Numbered from the stretch's first letter, positions 36,429 through 45,084 are shown. The stretch: DNA of 64,000 bases from Mycobacteroides abscessus ATCC 19977 (GCF_000069185.1 NC_010397.1:3782001-3846000), one strand, 5' to 3'. Translations and numbers: made by a program. Notes: generated by a model from the letters alone, not told the origin.

Positions 36429-38063
36429 GTGACCTCGAGCGGGGCGGCTCCGGAACAGGTGCGTCGGGCGACGATGCCGATCCAGATCATGGTGATCTCG
36501 CAGTTGCTGGTTCTCGCCGCGGTGCTGATTTCCTTGCTGTTCGGCTGGCCATGGTGGGCCGCCCTCTTGATCGCGATCGTGTCACTGGCTCTCGTCCTGG
36601 GTCGCTGGGGTGGCCAGACCGTCAGGCATTGGGCAGTTACCGGATTCAAGTACCTGACGGGCCGCACCTATCGAAGCTCGGGCAGCATTGCCGACACCCC
36701 GAGCGGCCAGGACAGCTGGACGGGCACCCGTTGGGAAAACGGCAAACTCATCACGGTTCTGGAAATCAGCGCGACACAGCGCCATCCCTCGGTCATCACC
36801 CCGGACCACTGTGCCACCGACTCATTGGTGCCCTTGCGCGTGCTTCGGGAGTGCATGCATCAGAACGACATTGAGCTTGAAAGCATCGACGTCATCAGCA
36901 ACGGCCAGCGCACGGCGCAGGGCACGGTCCTGCGCGGTGGCTACGACCGGCTGGTGGGGCCGCTGCCCGCCGTTGCCATTCGCACCGTGTGGGTGGTGCT
37001 GCGATTCGATCCGGGTGCGAACGTCGACGCGGTCTTCCGCCGCGGAGGCGGTAGGCGCGGGGCGGAAAGATGCGCCGTCATCGCCACGGCCCGAGTCCGG
37101 CGTGCCCTGGCGGCCGCCCATTGCGCCAGCACCATCTTGCAGGCCGGCCAGATTCACCGCATCAGCGCCGAAATGCTGCGGCAGTACGCGGGTGCACCCA
37201 TGCATGAGGACTGGAGCGGCCTCACCCTGATCGATTCGTACAACGTGGCCATGGGAATTGATCCGTGGTACATCACCGACGCCACCCTGACGGGACTATG
37301 GGCCCGGCCCACGCTGGAAACCAGCGTGACGGTCCGGCTACGGCCCGCCGCCAAGGGGCGGACCTCGGTGGGCGCACTGGTGCGCTGGGCCACCGACGAA
37401 CAACTACCGGTGCGCCATTCCACCGGAATGACCTCGCTCAACGGCAGCCAGCGCGATGCGTTCTTCGCCGGGCTTCCGGTGGGTGCGATCGGGCTGGAAT
37501 ATCTGACCCGCAGCATCGAGATGAGTAACGAGGAACTCGACGGTATCCACCTGCCCACCTCGGGCTGCGGGCAGCTGATCGGATCCGACATGTCGGGTCG
37601 CGCCATCGCGACACGGCTGTCCGGGCAAGGTGTGCACACCGTGGTGGTGCGCGCCGAACTCTACGTATGCCAGCAGGTGGTACTCCGGGCGGTCGCCATC
37701 GGGGCACTCGTTGTCGTCTATACCGACCGTCCACACATGTGGGATGTCATGGTGACCTCCATCGGCGACGCCAACCGCATTCAATTCGCCAGTGGCCCAG
37801 GGTTTATCGACCCTCGATGCACCCTGGCCGTGGTGGACGGCATGCAGCCGACCGCACTGCCGAGCAACTGCACCGCGCTGCACATCATCAGCAGTGAGTA
37901 CGACGCGCTGCCGGCGCGACCCGACGTGATCATCGACCAGCCCAACGGATATGGCGATCACATCCTGCTGACCGCCGGCGGTGAGACCATCCAGGTCCGC
38001 CTCGTGACAGTGAGCGATGAGCTCGCCTACCTGGGCCGCCCGATACAGGCCTTCGCGCAGTAG
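36429..38063 (+). CDS. eccE4: EccE4, ESX-4 membrane component
   Basis: The 544-residue protein starts with two transmembrane helices (about 17-55; MVISQLLVLAAVLISLLFGW) followed by a cytosolic domain, the layout of EccE, which sits at the periphery of the ESX membrane complex. M. tuberculosis ESX-4 lacks this gene while M. abscessus ESX-4 has it. GTG 36429 has the site AGAAGGGGG. It is divergent from eccB4 across 219 bp that contain two short hairpins (36336-36353 and 36395-36412). Confidence 0.85.
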   Translation: MTSSGAAPEQVRRATMPIQIMVISQLLVLAAVLISLLFGWPWWAALLIAIVSLALVLGRWGGQTVRHWAVTGFKYLTGRTYRSSGSIADTPSGQDSWTGTRWENGKLITVLEISATQRHPSVITPDHCATDSLVPLRVLRECMHQNDIELESIDVISNGQRTAQGTVLRGGYDRLVGPLPAVAIRTVWVVLRFDPGANVDAVFRRGGGRRGAERCAVIATARVRRALAAAHCASTILQAGQIHRISAEMLRQYAGAPMHEDWSGLTLIDSYNVAMGIDPWYITDATLTGLWARPTLETSVTVRLRPAAKGRTSVGALVRWATDEQLPVRHSTGMTSLNGSQRDAFFAGLPVGAIGLEYLTRSIEMSNEELDGIHLPTSGCGQLIGSDMSGRAIATRLSGQGVHTVVVRAELYVCQQVVLRAVAIGALVVVYTDRPHMWDVMVTSIGDANRIQFASGPGFIDPRCTLAVVDGMQPTALPSNCTALHIISSEYDALPARPDVIIDQPNGYGDHILLTAGGETIQVRLVTVSDELAYLGRPIQAFAQ

Positions 38064-38073
38064 CGCTTTCGCA

Positions 38074-38628
38074 CTAGGCCTCGTCGCGCAGACGCTCGCG
38101 ATAGGCGGCCACGTGCTGCCTGTTGCCGCAGTTTCCGGTGTCACAGAACATTCGGGACCTGTTGCGTGACAGATCAACCAGGACCGCATCGCAATCCGGG
38201 GCAGCACAGGTCTTCAACCGCCGCTGTTCCCCGGTACGCACCAAATCGGCAAATACCATGGCGGTCTCGGCACCCAGGCGGTCAGCCAGTGGCGCATCGC
38301 TGGCGGCCATGTGCAAGTGCCAGTCGGGTTCCTCGACATGCCGGGTCAGCCACGGCGACGCATGGGTGTCGGCAAGCAGGGCGTTGACCTGCCGGACCAC
38401 GTACTCCTCGTCATTGATACGCGCCCAGATATCGCCCAGCCGGGCCCGCAAGGCCTTGACGGCCTCCAGTTCGGCGTCATCCCCGTCGCGCCGGCCCGTC
38501 CAGCCATACCGGTCCAGCAGCGGCGGCAACGCCGCCACGTCCGGGAGTAACTCCCGGTCATTGCGGCCGGTGTTGATCAGCTCGGCCGCCGACCGCAAAC
38601 CTTGCTCCGTGTCATGAGTAAAAAGCAT
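38074..38628 (-). CDS. CGNR zinc-finger transcriptional regulator (ABATE-type)
   Basis: From ATG 38628 the product is 184 residues. An N-terminal ABATE-like ligand-binding helical domain is followed by a C-terminal zinc finger: CAAPDC, then FCDTGNCGNRQHVAAYRER with the CGNR signature. Such proteins are thought to be stress- or antibiotic-responsive DNA-binding regulators. It is divergent from an EamA transporter, its likely target. Codons 3-7 of the gene form one arm of a 13-bp inverted repeat (see 38611-38686). A frame to 38673 is rejected as it crosses the promoter. Confidence 0.85.
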   Translation of the reverse strand: MLFTHDTEQGLRSAAELINTGRNDRELLPDVAALPPLLDRYGWTGRRDGDDAELEAVKALRARLGDIWARINDEEYVVRQVNALLADTHASPWLTRHVEEPDWHLHMAASDAPLADRLGAETAMVFADLVRTGEQRRLKTCAAPDCDAVLVDLSRNRSRMFCDTGNCGNRQHVAAYRERLRDEA

Positions 38629-38686
38629 TTGACACCTGACACCCTTCGCCCTTACCGTCATGACCGTATCCAATTTTACTCATGAC
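38611..38686. promoter_or_regulatory. 13-bp inverted repeat flanking the divergent promoters
   Basis: GTCATGAGTAAAA (38611-38623) and TTTTACTCATGAC (38674-38686) are perfect inverted copies, 50 bp apart. The first lies inside the regulator's own 5' coding end, the second 15 bp before the transporter ATG. Between them is a tandem TGACACC repeat (38631-38644) that includes TTGACA as a possible -35 box. This is the pattern of operators bound by the CGNR protein with looping or bidirectional repression. Confidence 0.55.
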
Positions 38687-38700
38687 ATGCGGGAGGTGCG

Positions 38701-39753
38701 ATGAACGACAAGGCCAATTTCCGGGCCGGCGTGATTCTCGCCCTCGTGTCCGCCGCCACCTTCGGGTTCTCCGGGCCGTTCGCCAAATCGCTCATGGCGG
38801 CGGGGTGGTCCCTCACCGCCGTGGTCACCGCCCGCCTCGCGACCGGCGCCGCCGTCATGGTCGTGGCCGCCTGCATCGCGGCACCCGGATGGTTCTCCGA
38901 GGCCCGACGCCACGCCAAAGTTGTTGTGCTTTATGGAATCATTCCCGTCGCCGGCGCGCAGTTCTGCTACTTCGGCGCGGTCCGGCATATGTCGGTCGGG
39001 GTCGCGATGCTCCTGGAATTCCTGAGCCCCATCCTGGTGATCGCCTGGACGTGGATGATCACGCGGCACCGTCCCCACACTCGGGTACTTGCCGGCGCAA
39101 CCCTCGCCTTGTCGGGAATGCTGTTGGTGCTCAACATCTTCAGCGGGGGACGCGTGGAGCCCGTGGGAATCGCCTGGGGCCTGGGGGCAGCGGTATGTGC
39201 CGCCTATTACTTCATCTCCTCACACCGGGCGGGCGGCAAGGCCGAAGAACTGCAACCCATCACGCTGGCAACGAGCGGGCTGCTCGTCGGAGCCGTCGCG
39301 GTGGGCGGCTTCGGGCTCACCGGGATCATGCCACTGACCTTCTCCACCCAGGATGTGCATGTCGCCGGCTGGAATACGCCGGTATACGTACCCATCCTCG
39401 TTCTCGGCGTGGTGACCACCGCGATCGCCTACATCACCGGTATCGCCGCCATCACCCGGCTCAGACCGAGCTACGCCTCATTGATAGCCCTTACCGAGGT
39501 GCTGTGCGCGGTGATCGCGGGGTGGGTACTCCTCGGAGAGACCATCGCGCCCATCCAGTACGCCGGGGCCGCAGTCATTCTCGCGGGGCTGATGTTGGCG
39601 CACCGAGGTTCGGATACACCCGGAGAGCCCGAATCCAGCGGAGCTGGACTCACGGCTTCGCTACCTGCGGGATTGAAATCACATGGCGATGACAGCGAAT
39701 TATCCGTAACCTCAGTATGTGACGCTACAACCGAATCCACGCCCAGCCAGTAA
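38701..39753 (+). CDS. EamA/DMT-family exporter (RhtA-like)
   Basis: The 350-residue membrane protein has ten predicted helices in two EamA repeats (AATFGFSGPFAKSLMAAGWS in the first; EVLCAVIAGWVLLGETI in the second). This family exports amino acids, nucleosides or small drugs. The C-terminal ~30 residues are a hydrophilic tail that extends over the promoter and first codons of the next gene (35-bp overlap). ATG 38701 follows GGGAGGTGCG. Probably controlled by the divergent CGNR regulator. Confidence 0.85.
   Translation: MNDKANFRAGVILALVSAATFGFSGPFAKSLMAAGWSLTAVVTARLATGAAVMVVAACIAAPGWFSEARRHAKVVVLYGIIPVAGAQFCYFGAVRHMSVGVAMLLEFLSPILVIAWTWMITRHRPHTRVLAGATLALSGMLLVLNIFSGGRVEPVGIAWGLGAAVCAAYYFISSHRAGGKAEELQPITLATSGLLVGAVAVGGFGLTGIMPLTFSTQDVHVAGWNTPVYVPILVLGVVTTAIAYITGIAAITRLRPSYASLIALTEVLCAVIAGWVLLGETIAPIQYAGAAVILAGLMLAHRGSDTPGEPESSGAGLTASLPAGLKSHGDDSELSVTSVCDATTESTPSQ
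39707..39719 (+). promoter_or_regulatory. Leaderless promoter -10 box, first cutinase
   Basis: TAACCT (39707-39712), six bases, then GTG 39719. The box lies inside the end of the EamA transporter gene, so the cutinase can be transcribed independently. Confidence 0.5.
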
Positions 39754-40405
39754 ATTGCTCACCGCCGCCGCCCGCGCGGCGGTTGTTTCGGTTGCGGCCA
39801 TCATGTTGACCACCGGACTGGCGGTCGTCATCCCCGCCACCGCATCGGCGGCCTGCCCCAACGTCGAGGTGTCCTTCGCGCGCGGCCGCAGCCAGCCCCC
39901 CGGACTGGGCAATATCGGGGACGCGTTCGTCAGCGCCTTGCGCAACCGGGTGAAGAACCTCAGCGTGTACGCGGTGCGCTATGACGCCAACACCGACGTG
40001 GGTGGCGGCGCCAACGACCTGAGCGCGCACCTGCAGCAGACCGCCAACAACTGTCCCGACACCAAGCTGGTCGTCGGTGGCTACTCGCTGGGCGCGGGCG
40101 TTGTCGACACCGCGCTGGGAGTGCCCGGGCCCGTACAAATCGGCAACCTCTTCTCCTTCGACAACCCGGTACCGCCCGAGGTGGGCGACCACATCCGCGC
40201 GATCGTGACATTCGGCAACATCGTGAATCGCTTTGCCCCCGTGCAGAGTCTGGCCGGCGCCTATGGCGACCGAGTGCTGGATCTGTGCAACGACGGCGAT
40301 CCCGTCTGCATGGACGGAAACCAGGACACCTGGAAGTCCCACACCTCGTACCCGCCGGCGCTGATCAACCAGGCTGCGGACTTCGCGGCCGCCCGGGTCA
40401 ACTAG
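39719..40405 (+). CDS. Cutinase-like protein (CULP), first of three
   Basis: The 228-residue exported serine hydrolase has an N-terminal signal peptide (hydrophobic run ending ATASAA) and the cutinase catalytic set: GYSLGA (Ser), DLCNDGDPVC (Asp, with Cys) and SHTSY (His). It also has CPNVEVSFARG at the mature N-terminus. CULPs hydrolyse esters, lipids or phospholipids at the cell surface. It corresponds in position to cut3/cut4 of M. tuberculosis. GTG 39719 is the predicted transcript start. Confidence 0.88.
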   Translation: MTLQPNPRPASKLLTAAARAAVVSVAAIMLTTGLAVVIPATASAACPNVEVSFARGRSQPPGLGNIGDAFVSALRNRVKNLSVYAVRYDANTDVGGGANDLSAHLQQTANNCPDTKLVVGGYSLGAGVVDTALGVPGPVQIGNLFSFDNPVPPEVGDHIRAIVTFGNIVNRFAPVQSLAGAYGDRVLDLCNDGDPVCMDGNQDTWKSHTSYPPALINQAADFAAARVN

Positions 40406-40416
40406 CCTCGCCCGGG
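40403..40416 (+). promoter_or_regulatory. Leaderless promoter -10 box
   Basis: TAGCCT (40403-40408) overlaps the stop codon of the first cutinase and is followed after seven bases by GTG 40416. Confidence 0.45.
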
Positions 40417-41405
40417 TGACTGTTTCTCAGATCACCCACCGTCAGCTGTCGGTCAATGGAATCGACATGCACATCGCCGAGCAGGGCGAGGGACCTGCGG
40501 TGGTGCTGTGCCATGGCTTTCCCGGCCTCTGGTACACCTGGCGTCACCAACTGGCCGCGCTCTCGGCGGCCGGGTATCGGGCCATCGCACCGGATATGCG
40601 CGGCTACGGGCGCACGACGGCGCCGCGCGATGCCGCCGCATACGACCGTGGCACCACCGTCGGCGATCTAGTCGGCCTGCTGGACGCCCTGGAACTGCGC
40701 AAAGCGGTGTTCTGCGGGCACGATTTCGGGGCACATCTGGTCTGGGACATGCCCGCTTGGGCGGCGGACCGGGTCCTCGCGCTTATCCAGCTGTCGGTGC
40801 CCCGAACCCGCCGGCTACCGGTCAAACCAAGTGTGGGTTTCAACTACCTTGCCTCGCAGCACTTCACGCACCTGGAATACTTTCAGGAACCCGGCCTCGC
40901 CGAGCTCGAACTGGACGCGCAGCCAAAGGCGTTCCTGGCCGCGCTGTTCCATGCTCTCAGCGGCGCCAACCGCTATCTGGATTGCTGGGATCATCCGGCT
41001 CGGGTAAATGGGAAGCGCAACGGGTATCTGGACGTCCTTCCGAACCCCCCTGCCTTGCCGTGGAACTGGCTTTCCGAGCCGGATCTCGACTACTACGCGG
41101 CAGAATTCGCGCGGACGGGATTCACCGGCGGCCTCAATTGGTATCGGGCAGAAGATCTGGTGTGGGCGCAGAACGAAGATCTGCACGACCGGCCCGTCGA
41201 AGTACCGGTCGCCTTCATCGCCGGTGCCGCCGACCCGGTCCTGGAGATGCTGGGCCGCGACCCGATGACCGCCATGAGCGACCTGGTGCCGGGCCTGCGA
41301 TCGGCCCTGATCGTCGAGGGCGCCGGACATTTCGTCCAGATGGAGCGCCCGGACGTGGTCAATCACGCGATGGTCGAGTTCCTCGACTCACTTCCGGGCA
41401 GGTGA
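40416..41405 (+). CDS. Epoxide hydrolase-like alpha/beta-hydrolase
   Basis: The 329-residue protein matches the epoxide hydrolase/dehalogenase group: oxyanion motif HGFPGLWYTW, nucleophile Asp in GHDFGAH (about residue 104), cap-domain tyrosines, and the acid/base pair near GAADPV and EGAGHFVQ. It would open epoxides to diols in lipid detoxification. EphA-like, but the substrate is unknown. It sits between cutinase genes with its own leaderless start. Confidence 0.85.
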   Translation: MTVSQITHRQLSVNGIDMHIAEQGEGPAVVLCHGFPGLWYTWRHQLAALSAAGYRAIAPDMRGYGRTTAPRDAAAYDRGTTVGDLVGLLDALELRKAVFCGHDFGAHLVWDMPAWAADRVLALIQLSVPRTRRLPVKPSVGFNYLASQHFTHLEYFQEPGLAELELDAQPKAFLAALFHALSGANRYLDCWDHPARVNGKRNGYLDVLPNPPALPWNWLSEPDLDYYAAEFARTGFTGGLNWYRAEDLVWAQNEDLHDRPVEVPVAFIAGAADPVLEMLGRDPMTAMSDLVPGLRSALIVEGAGHFVQMERPDVVNHAMVEFLDSLPGR

Positions 41406-41450
41406 GAATGCCCATACCGCACCGATATGACAACTAGGTTGACTTACCCG

Positions 41451-41463
41451 TAGCATTCGCCTG
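41451..41463 (+). promoter_or_regulatory. Leaderless promoter -10 box, second cutinase
   Basis: TAGCAT (41451-41456), six bases, then GTG 41463. No ribosome binding site is present. Confidence 0.6.
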
Positions 41464-42089
41464 TGACGACGCACAGTGCTGTTTTACCTGCAACCTCGTA
41501 CGTCCGGCGGCCCGGATATCTGCTTGCCGCCCTCCTGATGTTCGCCAGCCTGGTGGCCATGTCGCAGCCGGTACCCGCGGCCGCCGATCCGTGTGCGGCC
41601 GTGGACGTCTCCTTTGCCCGAGGGCGGGACGAACCGGTTGGTCTCGGCCGGGTGGGTGATGCGTTCGTCGGTGCCCTCCAAAACCGAGTCAGCAACATGA
41701 ACGTCTACCCCGTGAACTACAGCGCGGGCCTGCTCTCCACCGGGGAAGGCGCCGACGATCTTCGCAACCACCTCAGCGAGGTCGCGTCATCCTGCCCCAA
41801 CACCAAGTTCGTGATCGGTGGCTACTCGATGGGCGCCACCGTAGTGGACGATGTCGCGGGCAACCCTCCGCCGGATGTCGCCAGCCGCATCAGGGGCATC
41901 GCGACATTCGGGAACATCGACCGCCGCGGTGGCGGCATGACCGGCCCGCTGGCCGGGCGGTGGATCGACCAGTGCAACCCCGGCGACCCCGTGTGTCAGG
42001 AGGGCGGTCGCTCCTGGACCGCGCACACAAGCTACGAACAGACCAACCTGCCCGCGCAAGCGGCGTCTTTCGTGGCAGGCAAGCTCTAG
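41463..42089 (+). CDS. Cutinase-like protein, second of three
   Basis: The 208-residue product has a signal peptide (hydrophobic core YLLAALLMFASLVAM), the mature start DPCAAVDVSFARGRDEP, GYSMGA with the catalytic Ser, the Asp region CNPGDPVCQ and the His in AHTSYE. It is closest to the third copy, so 41463 and 42132 look like a local duplication. Confidence 0.9.
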   Translation: MTTHSAVLPATSYVRRPGYLLAALLMFASLVAMSQPVPAAADPCAAVDVSFARGRDEPVGLGRVGDAFVGALQNRVSNMNVYPVNYSAGLLSTGEGADDLRNHLSEVASSCPNTKFVIGGYSMGATVVDDVAGNPPPDVASRIRGIATFGNIDRRGGGMTGPLAGRWIDQCNPGDPVCQEGGRSWTAHTSYEQTNLPAQAASFVAGKL

Positions 42090-42119
42090 AGAAAGCACGC
42101 ACGGGAACCTGTGGACCCG

Positions 42120-42132
42120 TAACATCGTGCTG
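42120..42132 (+). promoter_or_regulatory. Leaderless promoter -10 box, third cutinase
   Basis: TAACAT (42120-42125), six bases, then GTG 42132, the same spacing as before the second cutinase. Confidence 0.6.
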
Positions 42133-42845
42133 TGACCACGCATCAGCGGGGCACGAGGGTCGGCGTTGTCCTGAGTAGTTTTGTCGTCCTGACGGTGTTG
42201 GTGCTGTCTGCGGCCAGTGTTGTCGGGCCTGTCAGTGCGGTCCCCCGCGCGTCGGCGGATCCGTGTTCGGATGTCGATGTCTCTTTCGCGCGGGGACGCA
42301 AGGAGCCGGTCGGTTTGGGACGGGTCGGCGATGAATTCGTCGACTCCCTGACACCGCGCGTCCAGGCGACCGGCGCGACCATGAACGTCTACCCCGTCAA
42401 CTACGACGCAGGCATCTTCTCGGCCGGTGGTGGGGCCAATGATCTGAGCAATCACCTGCAATCGGTCGCGGCGAGTTGCCCGCGGACCAAGCTCGTCATC
42501 GGCGGGTACTCCATGGGTGCGGAGGTAATCGACACCATCATCGGTGTTCCGAACGTGGGCATCGGGTTCAACCGCCCACTGCCGCCCACCGTGGGCGATC
42601 GCATCGTGGCGATCGCGACATTCGGCAACGCCACCCACCGAACCGGTGGGCCACTGAGCGGTATTGCCGGCGTATTCGGCTCGCGTGCAATCGATCTCTG
42701 CAACCAGGGAGATCCGATCTGCATGGCCGGGCCCAACAACAGCTGGGATGCGCACACGTCGTATGAGCGCACCGGGCTGCCCGCCGAGGCGGCGGCGTTC
42801 GTCGCCTCGAAACTGAACCGGCACGGTGAAAGCGAAGCCGAATAG
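42132..42845 (+). CDS. Cutinase-like protein, third of three
   Basis: The 237-residue product has a signal peptide ending near SADPCSDVD, the mature motif DVSFARGRKEPVGLGRVGDEF shared with the second copy, GYSMGAE (Ser), CNQGDPICM (Asp) and AHTSYE (His). It is larger than the second copy through insertions around residues 140-170 (NVGIGFNRPLPPTVGD), which resemble the first copy. Confidence 0.9.
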   Translation: MTTHQRGTRVGVVLSSFVVLTVLVLSAASVVGPVSAVPRASADPCSDVDVSFARGRKEPVGLGRVGDEFVDSLTPRVQATGATMNVYPVNYDAGIFSAGGGANDLSNHLQSVAASCPRTKLVIGGYSMGAEVIDTIIGVPNVGIGFNRPLPPTVGDRIVAIATFGNATHRTGGPLSGIAGVFGSRAIDLCNQGDPICMAGPNNSWDAHTSYERTGLPAEAAAFVASKLNRHGESEAE

Positions 42846-42857
42846 CAGTCGCGCCGA

Positions 42858-43559
42858 CTACCTCGCGGCGGCGACCTTATCGATCGAGGCCGTCACCAAT
42901 TGATCGAACAGCGGACGATCCGGCGCATCGCCTCCCAGGGTCCTCATCCTCACCCATACGGCGTGCCCGGCCACACTCGCGTACGCGGTGTAGGCGTCCT
43001 GTTTCACCAGCACTCCGGGAACCTGTTCGTGGACGACTACCAGCTCGTCAGCCTTCGACCGCACGCCATCCAGCACGGTGTACGTGGTCTCGATCGAGGT
43101 ACCGCCGTGCGTCTCGCGCACGGTCTTGCACGTGTCGAGGAATGTCCGCAGTTGCGCGACAGCAGGTCGCTGCGCCACCACAGCCTCGTTGAAATACCCA
43201 CGGCCTGCTTCACCGACCACGACGCCCAACTTCGACGCGTCCACCGGCGCCGATGGTTCGAACATCGATGGCAACCGGCATTCGGCGGGGGTGAATGTCG
43301 CACCCTCATCGGCCGAGCCGGTGAGCTGGTCCAGAATCACCTGCTTCTCATCTGCTTCGATGGGCGTCACCGTCAGCCCCGGCGGCAGCTCCGCGGCGGT
43401 GAGCACCAGGTTCTGCACGGGCTTGGCCGGCGCAACCGCCCGAGTTTCAGACGAGCTGCCGATGCTCGGCGGAATCTCCGTTGTCGATCCGCCCCCGCAC
43501 CCGGCAACGCACATCGCGCCCGCGACAGCGACCGCCCCGATCCAACGAACGTTCCTCAT
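42858..43559 (-). CDS. Lipoprotein, DUF5642/PknH sensor-like
   Basis: The 233-residue protein has a lipoprotein signal (VAGAMCVAGC, lipidated Cys near 21), a Ser/Thr linker, and a domain with paired cysteines (AECRLP, DTCKTV) and the QxxP pattern seen in mycobacterial sensor-like lipoproteins (DUF5642, related to the PknH extracellular domain). It would bind a ligand in the cell envelope. It is 9 bp downstream of truA and convergent with the third cutinase. Confidence 0.75.
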   Translation of the reverse strand: MRNVRWIGAVAVAGAMCVAGCGGGSTTEIPPSIGSSSETRAVAPAKPVQNLVLTAAELPPGLTVTPIEADEKQVILDQLTGSADEGATFTPAECRLPSMFEPSAPVDASKLGVVVGEAGRGYFNEAVVAQRPAVAQLRTFLDTCKTVRETHGGTSIETTYTVLDGVRSKADELVVVHEQVPGVLVKQDAYTAYASVAGHAVWVRMRTLGGDAPDRPLFDQLVTASIDKVAAAR

Positions 43560-43568
43560 GCCGAAAGG

Positions 43569-44453
43569 CTAGCCGGACGGTCTGATACGCACGTCACGGG
43601 TGATCATCACCCGGGCCGCCATCTGGTCGTCCGGCGGATAATCAACCCCGACCAGGGTCAGCCCACGCGCCGGGGCCGCCGCGAAATCACTTGAGCGCCT
43701 TTCTTTATTCAGCAGGTCGACGCACCACTGCACCGGCCGCCTACCCTCCCCCACAGCCAGTACCGCGCCCACCAGCGAGCGCACCATGGACCAGCAGAAG
43801 GCGTCGGCGCTCACGTACGCGGTCAGTCGCTGCCCATCCACGCCCCAGTCGAAGCGCTGCAGCTCACGGATGGTCGTGGCGCCCTCGCGGTGGCGGCAGA
43901 AAGCCGCGAAATCGCGCAACCCCAACAAGTTCCGTGAGGCCTCGTTCATCGCATCGACATCCAGCGGACGATGCCAACCCACGACATCGTGACGCGCCAG
44001 TGGCAGCACCCCAAAAGATGCCGTGGACAACCGGTACTCATAATGCCGCCGCAGCGCCGAGAAACGCGCATCGAAATGTGCCGGAGCGCGCGAGATATCG
44101 AGCACGCGTACATCGCTGGGCAGGAAGCGTGACAGCCGCCGAACCAGCCTGTCGAATTCCGGTGCGCCCGCGGGGCGGTAGCGGCCGCGCAACCCGGGTA
44201 GGCAGGCGACCGGAACATCCAGGTGGGCAACCTGGCCCGTCGCGTGCACACCCGCGTCGGTACGTCCCGCGGCATAGAGCTGGACCGAATCACCCACGAT
44301 GGTCGTGAATGCCTCGCCCAGCACCCCGGCGACCGTGCGCTGGTTTACCTGAGTGGCCCATCCCGCGAAATCGGTTCCGTCATAGGCGATATCGAGCCGC
44401 AAACGAACCAGCCCGCCATCAGGGATGGCGGGCTGGTCGTGAGATGTGACCAA
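43569..44453 (-). CDS. truA: tRNA pseudouridine synthase A
   Basis: The 294-residue enzyme makes pseudouridine at tRNA positions 38-40. The catalytic Asp lies in [14 protein letters not shown]; the family start [16 protein letters not shown] follows about 15 lead residues. TTG 44453 has GAAGGA upstream and begins 3 bp after the rplQ stop. A perfect 13-bp hairpin spans codons 6-16 (44407-44437). It is the last gene of the r-protein/rpoA operon. Confidence 0.93.
   Translation of the reverse strand: MVTSHDQPAIPDGGLVRLRLDIAYDGTDFAGWATQVNQRTVAGVLGEAFTTIVGDSVQLYAAGRTDAGVHATGQVAHLDVPVACLPGLRGRYRPAGAPEFDRLVRRLSRFLPSDVRVLDISRAPAHFDARFSALRRHYEYRLSTASFGVLPLARHDVVGWHRPLDVDAMNEASRNLLGLRDFAAFCRHREGATTIRELQRFDWGVDGQRLTAYVSADAFCWSMVRSLVGAVLAVGEGRRPVQWCVDLLNKERRSSDFAAAPARGLTLVGVDYPPDDQMAARVMITRDVRIRPSG
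44407..44437 (-). terminator. 13-bp hairpin inside the truA 5' coding end
   Basis: ACCAGCCCGCCAT (44407-44419) pairs perfectly with ATGGCGGGCTGGT (44425-44437) around a 5-base loop. Read leftward it is followed by TCGTTTGCGG. It lies 20-50 bp beyond the rplQ stop, where an operon terminator is expected, but within truA. It is likely an attenuator lowering truA relative to rplQ. Confidence 0.5.
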
Positions 44454-44456
44454 AGG

Positions 44457-45002
44457 TCAGTCCTTCTTGTCTGCGTCCTCAGCCGCATCGGCGGTGTCTG
44501 CCGCGCCTTCGACCTCGGCGGCCGCGTCGTCGGCGGTATCGGCCTCGACCTCGACGACCTCTTCCACCTTCGCCTCTTCCGCGGGTGCTTCGGCCTTCTT
44601 CGTGGAGGCGACCCGGCGAGCGCGGTCGGCCTCGGAGGTAACCGTCTTCTCCTTCACCAGCTCGATGATCGCCATGGGCGCGTTGTCGCCCTTGCGGTTC
44701 TCGACCTTGATGATGCGGGTGTAGCCACCGTTGCGATCTGCGTAGAACGGGCCGATCTCCTCGAAGAGGGCGTGCACGACGTCCTTATCGCGGATCTTCT
44801 TGAGCACCTCGCGCCGGTTGTGCAGATCGCCCTTCTTGGCGTGGGTGATCAGCTTCTCGGCGTAGGGCCGCAATACGCGGGCCTTGGTCTCGGTGGTCTT
44901 GATCCGGCCGTGCTCGAAGAGCGCGGTGGCCAGGTTGGCCAGGATCGCCTTCTGGTGCGAAGACGACCCACCGAGGCGGGCACCCTTAGTGGGCTTGGGC
45001 AT
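44457..45002 (-). CDS. rplQ: 50S ribosomal protein L17
   Basis: The 181-residue product has the L17 core ([39 protein letters not shown]) and an acidic, Ala/Glu-rich C-terminal tail of about 60 residues typical of mycobacteria. It is separated from rpoA by 101 bp holding a 20-bp direct repeat. Confidence 0.97.
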
Positions 45003-45026
45003 TGCGACTATCTCCTATTCGGGGCC

Positions 45027-45084
45027 GGCCCCCGTATCAGGTAGGGCCGGGACGGATCCGGGCGGGCCCCCGTATCAGGTAGGG
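45027..45084. repeat. 20-bp direct repeat between rpoA and rplQ
   Basis: GGCCCCCGTATCAGGTAGGG occurs at 45027-45046 and again at 45065-45084, 38 bp apart and identical. Each unit can fold through its CCCC and GGGG ends. The repeat lies in the transcribed gap of the operon and could form alternative stems. It may simply be a recent small duplication. Confidence 0.7.
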
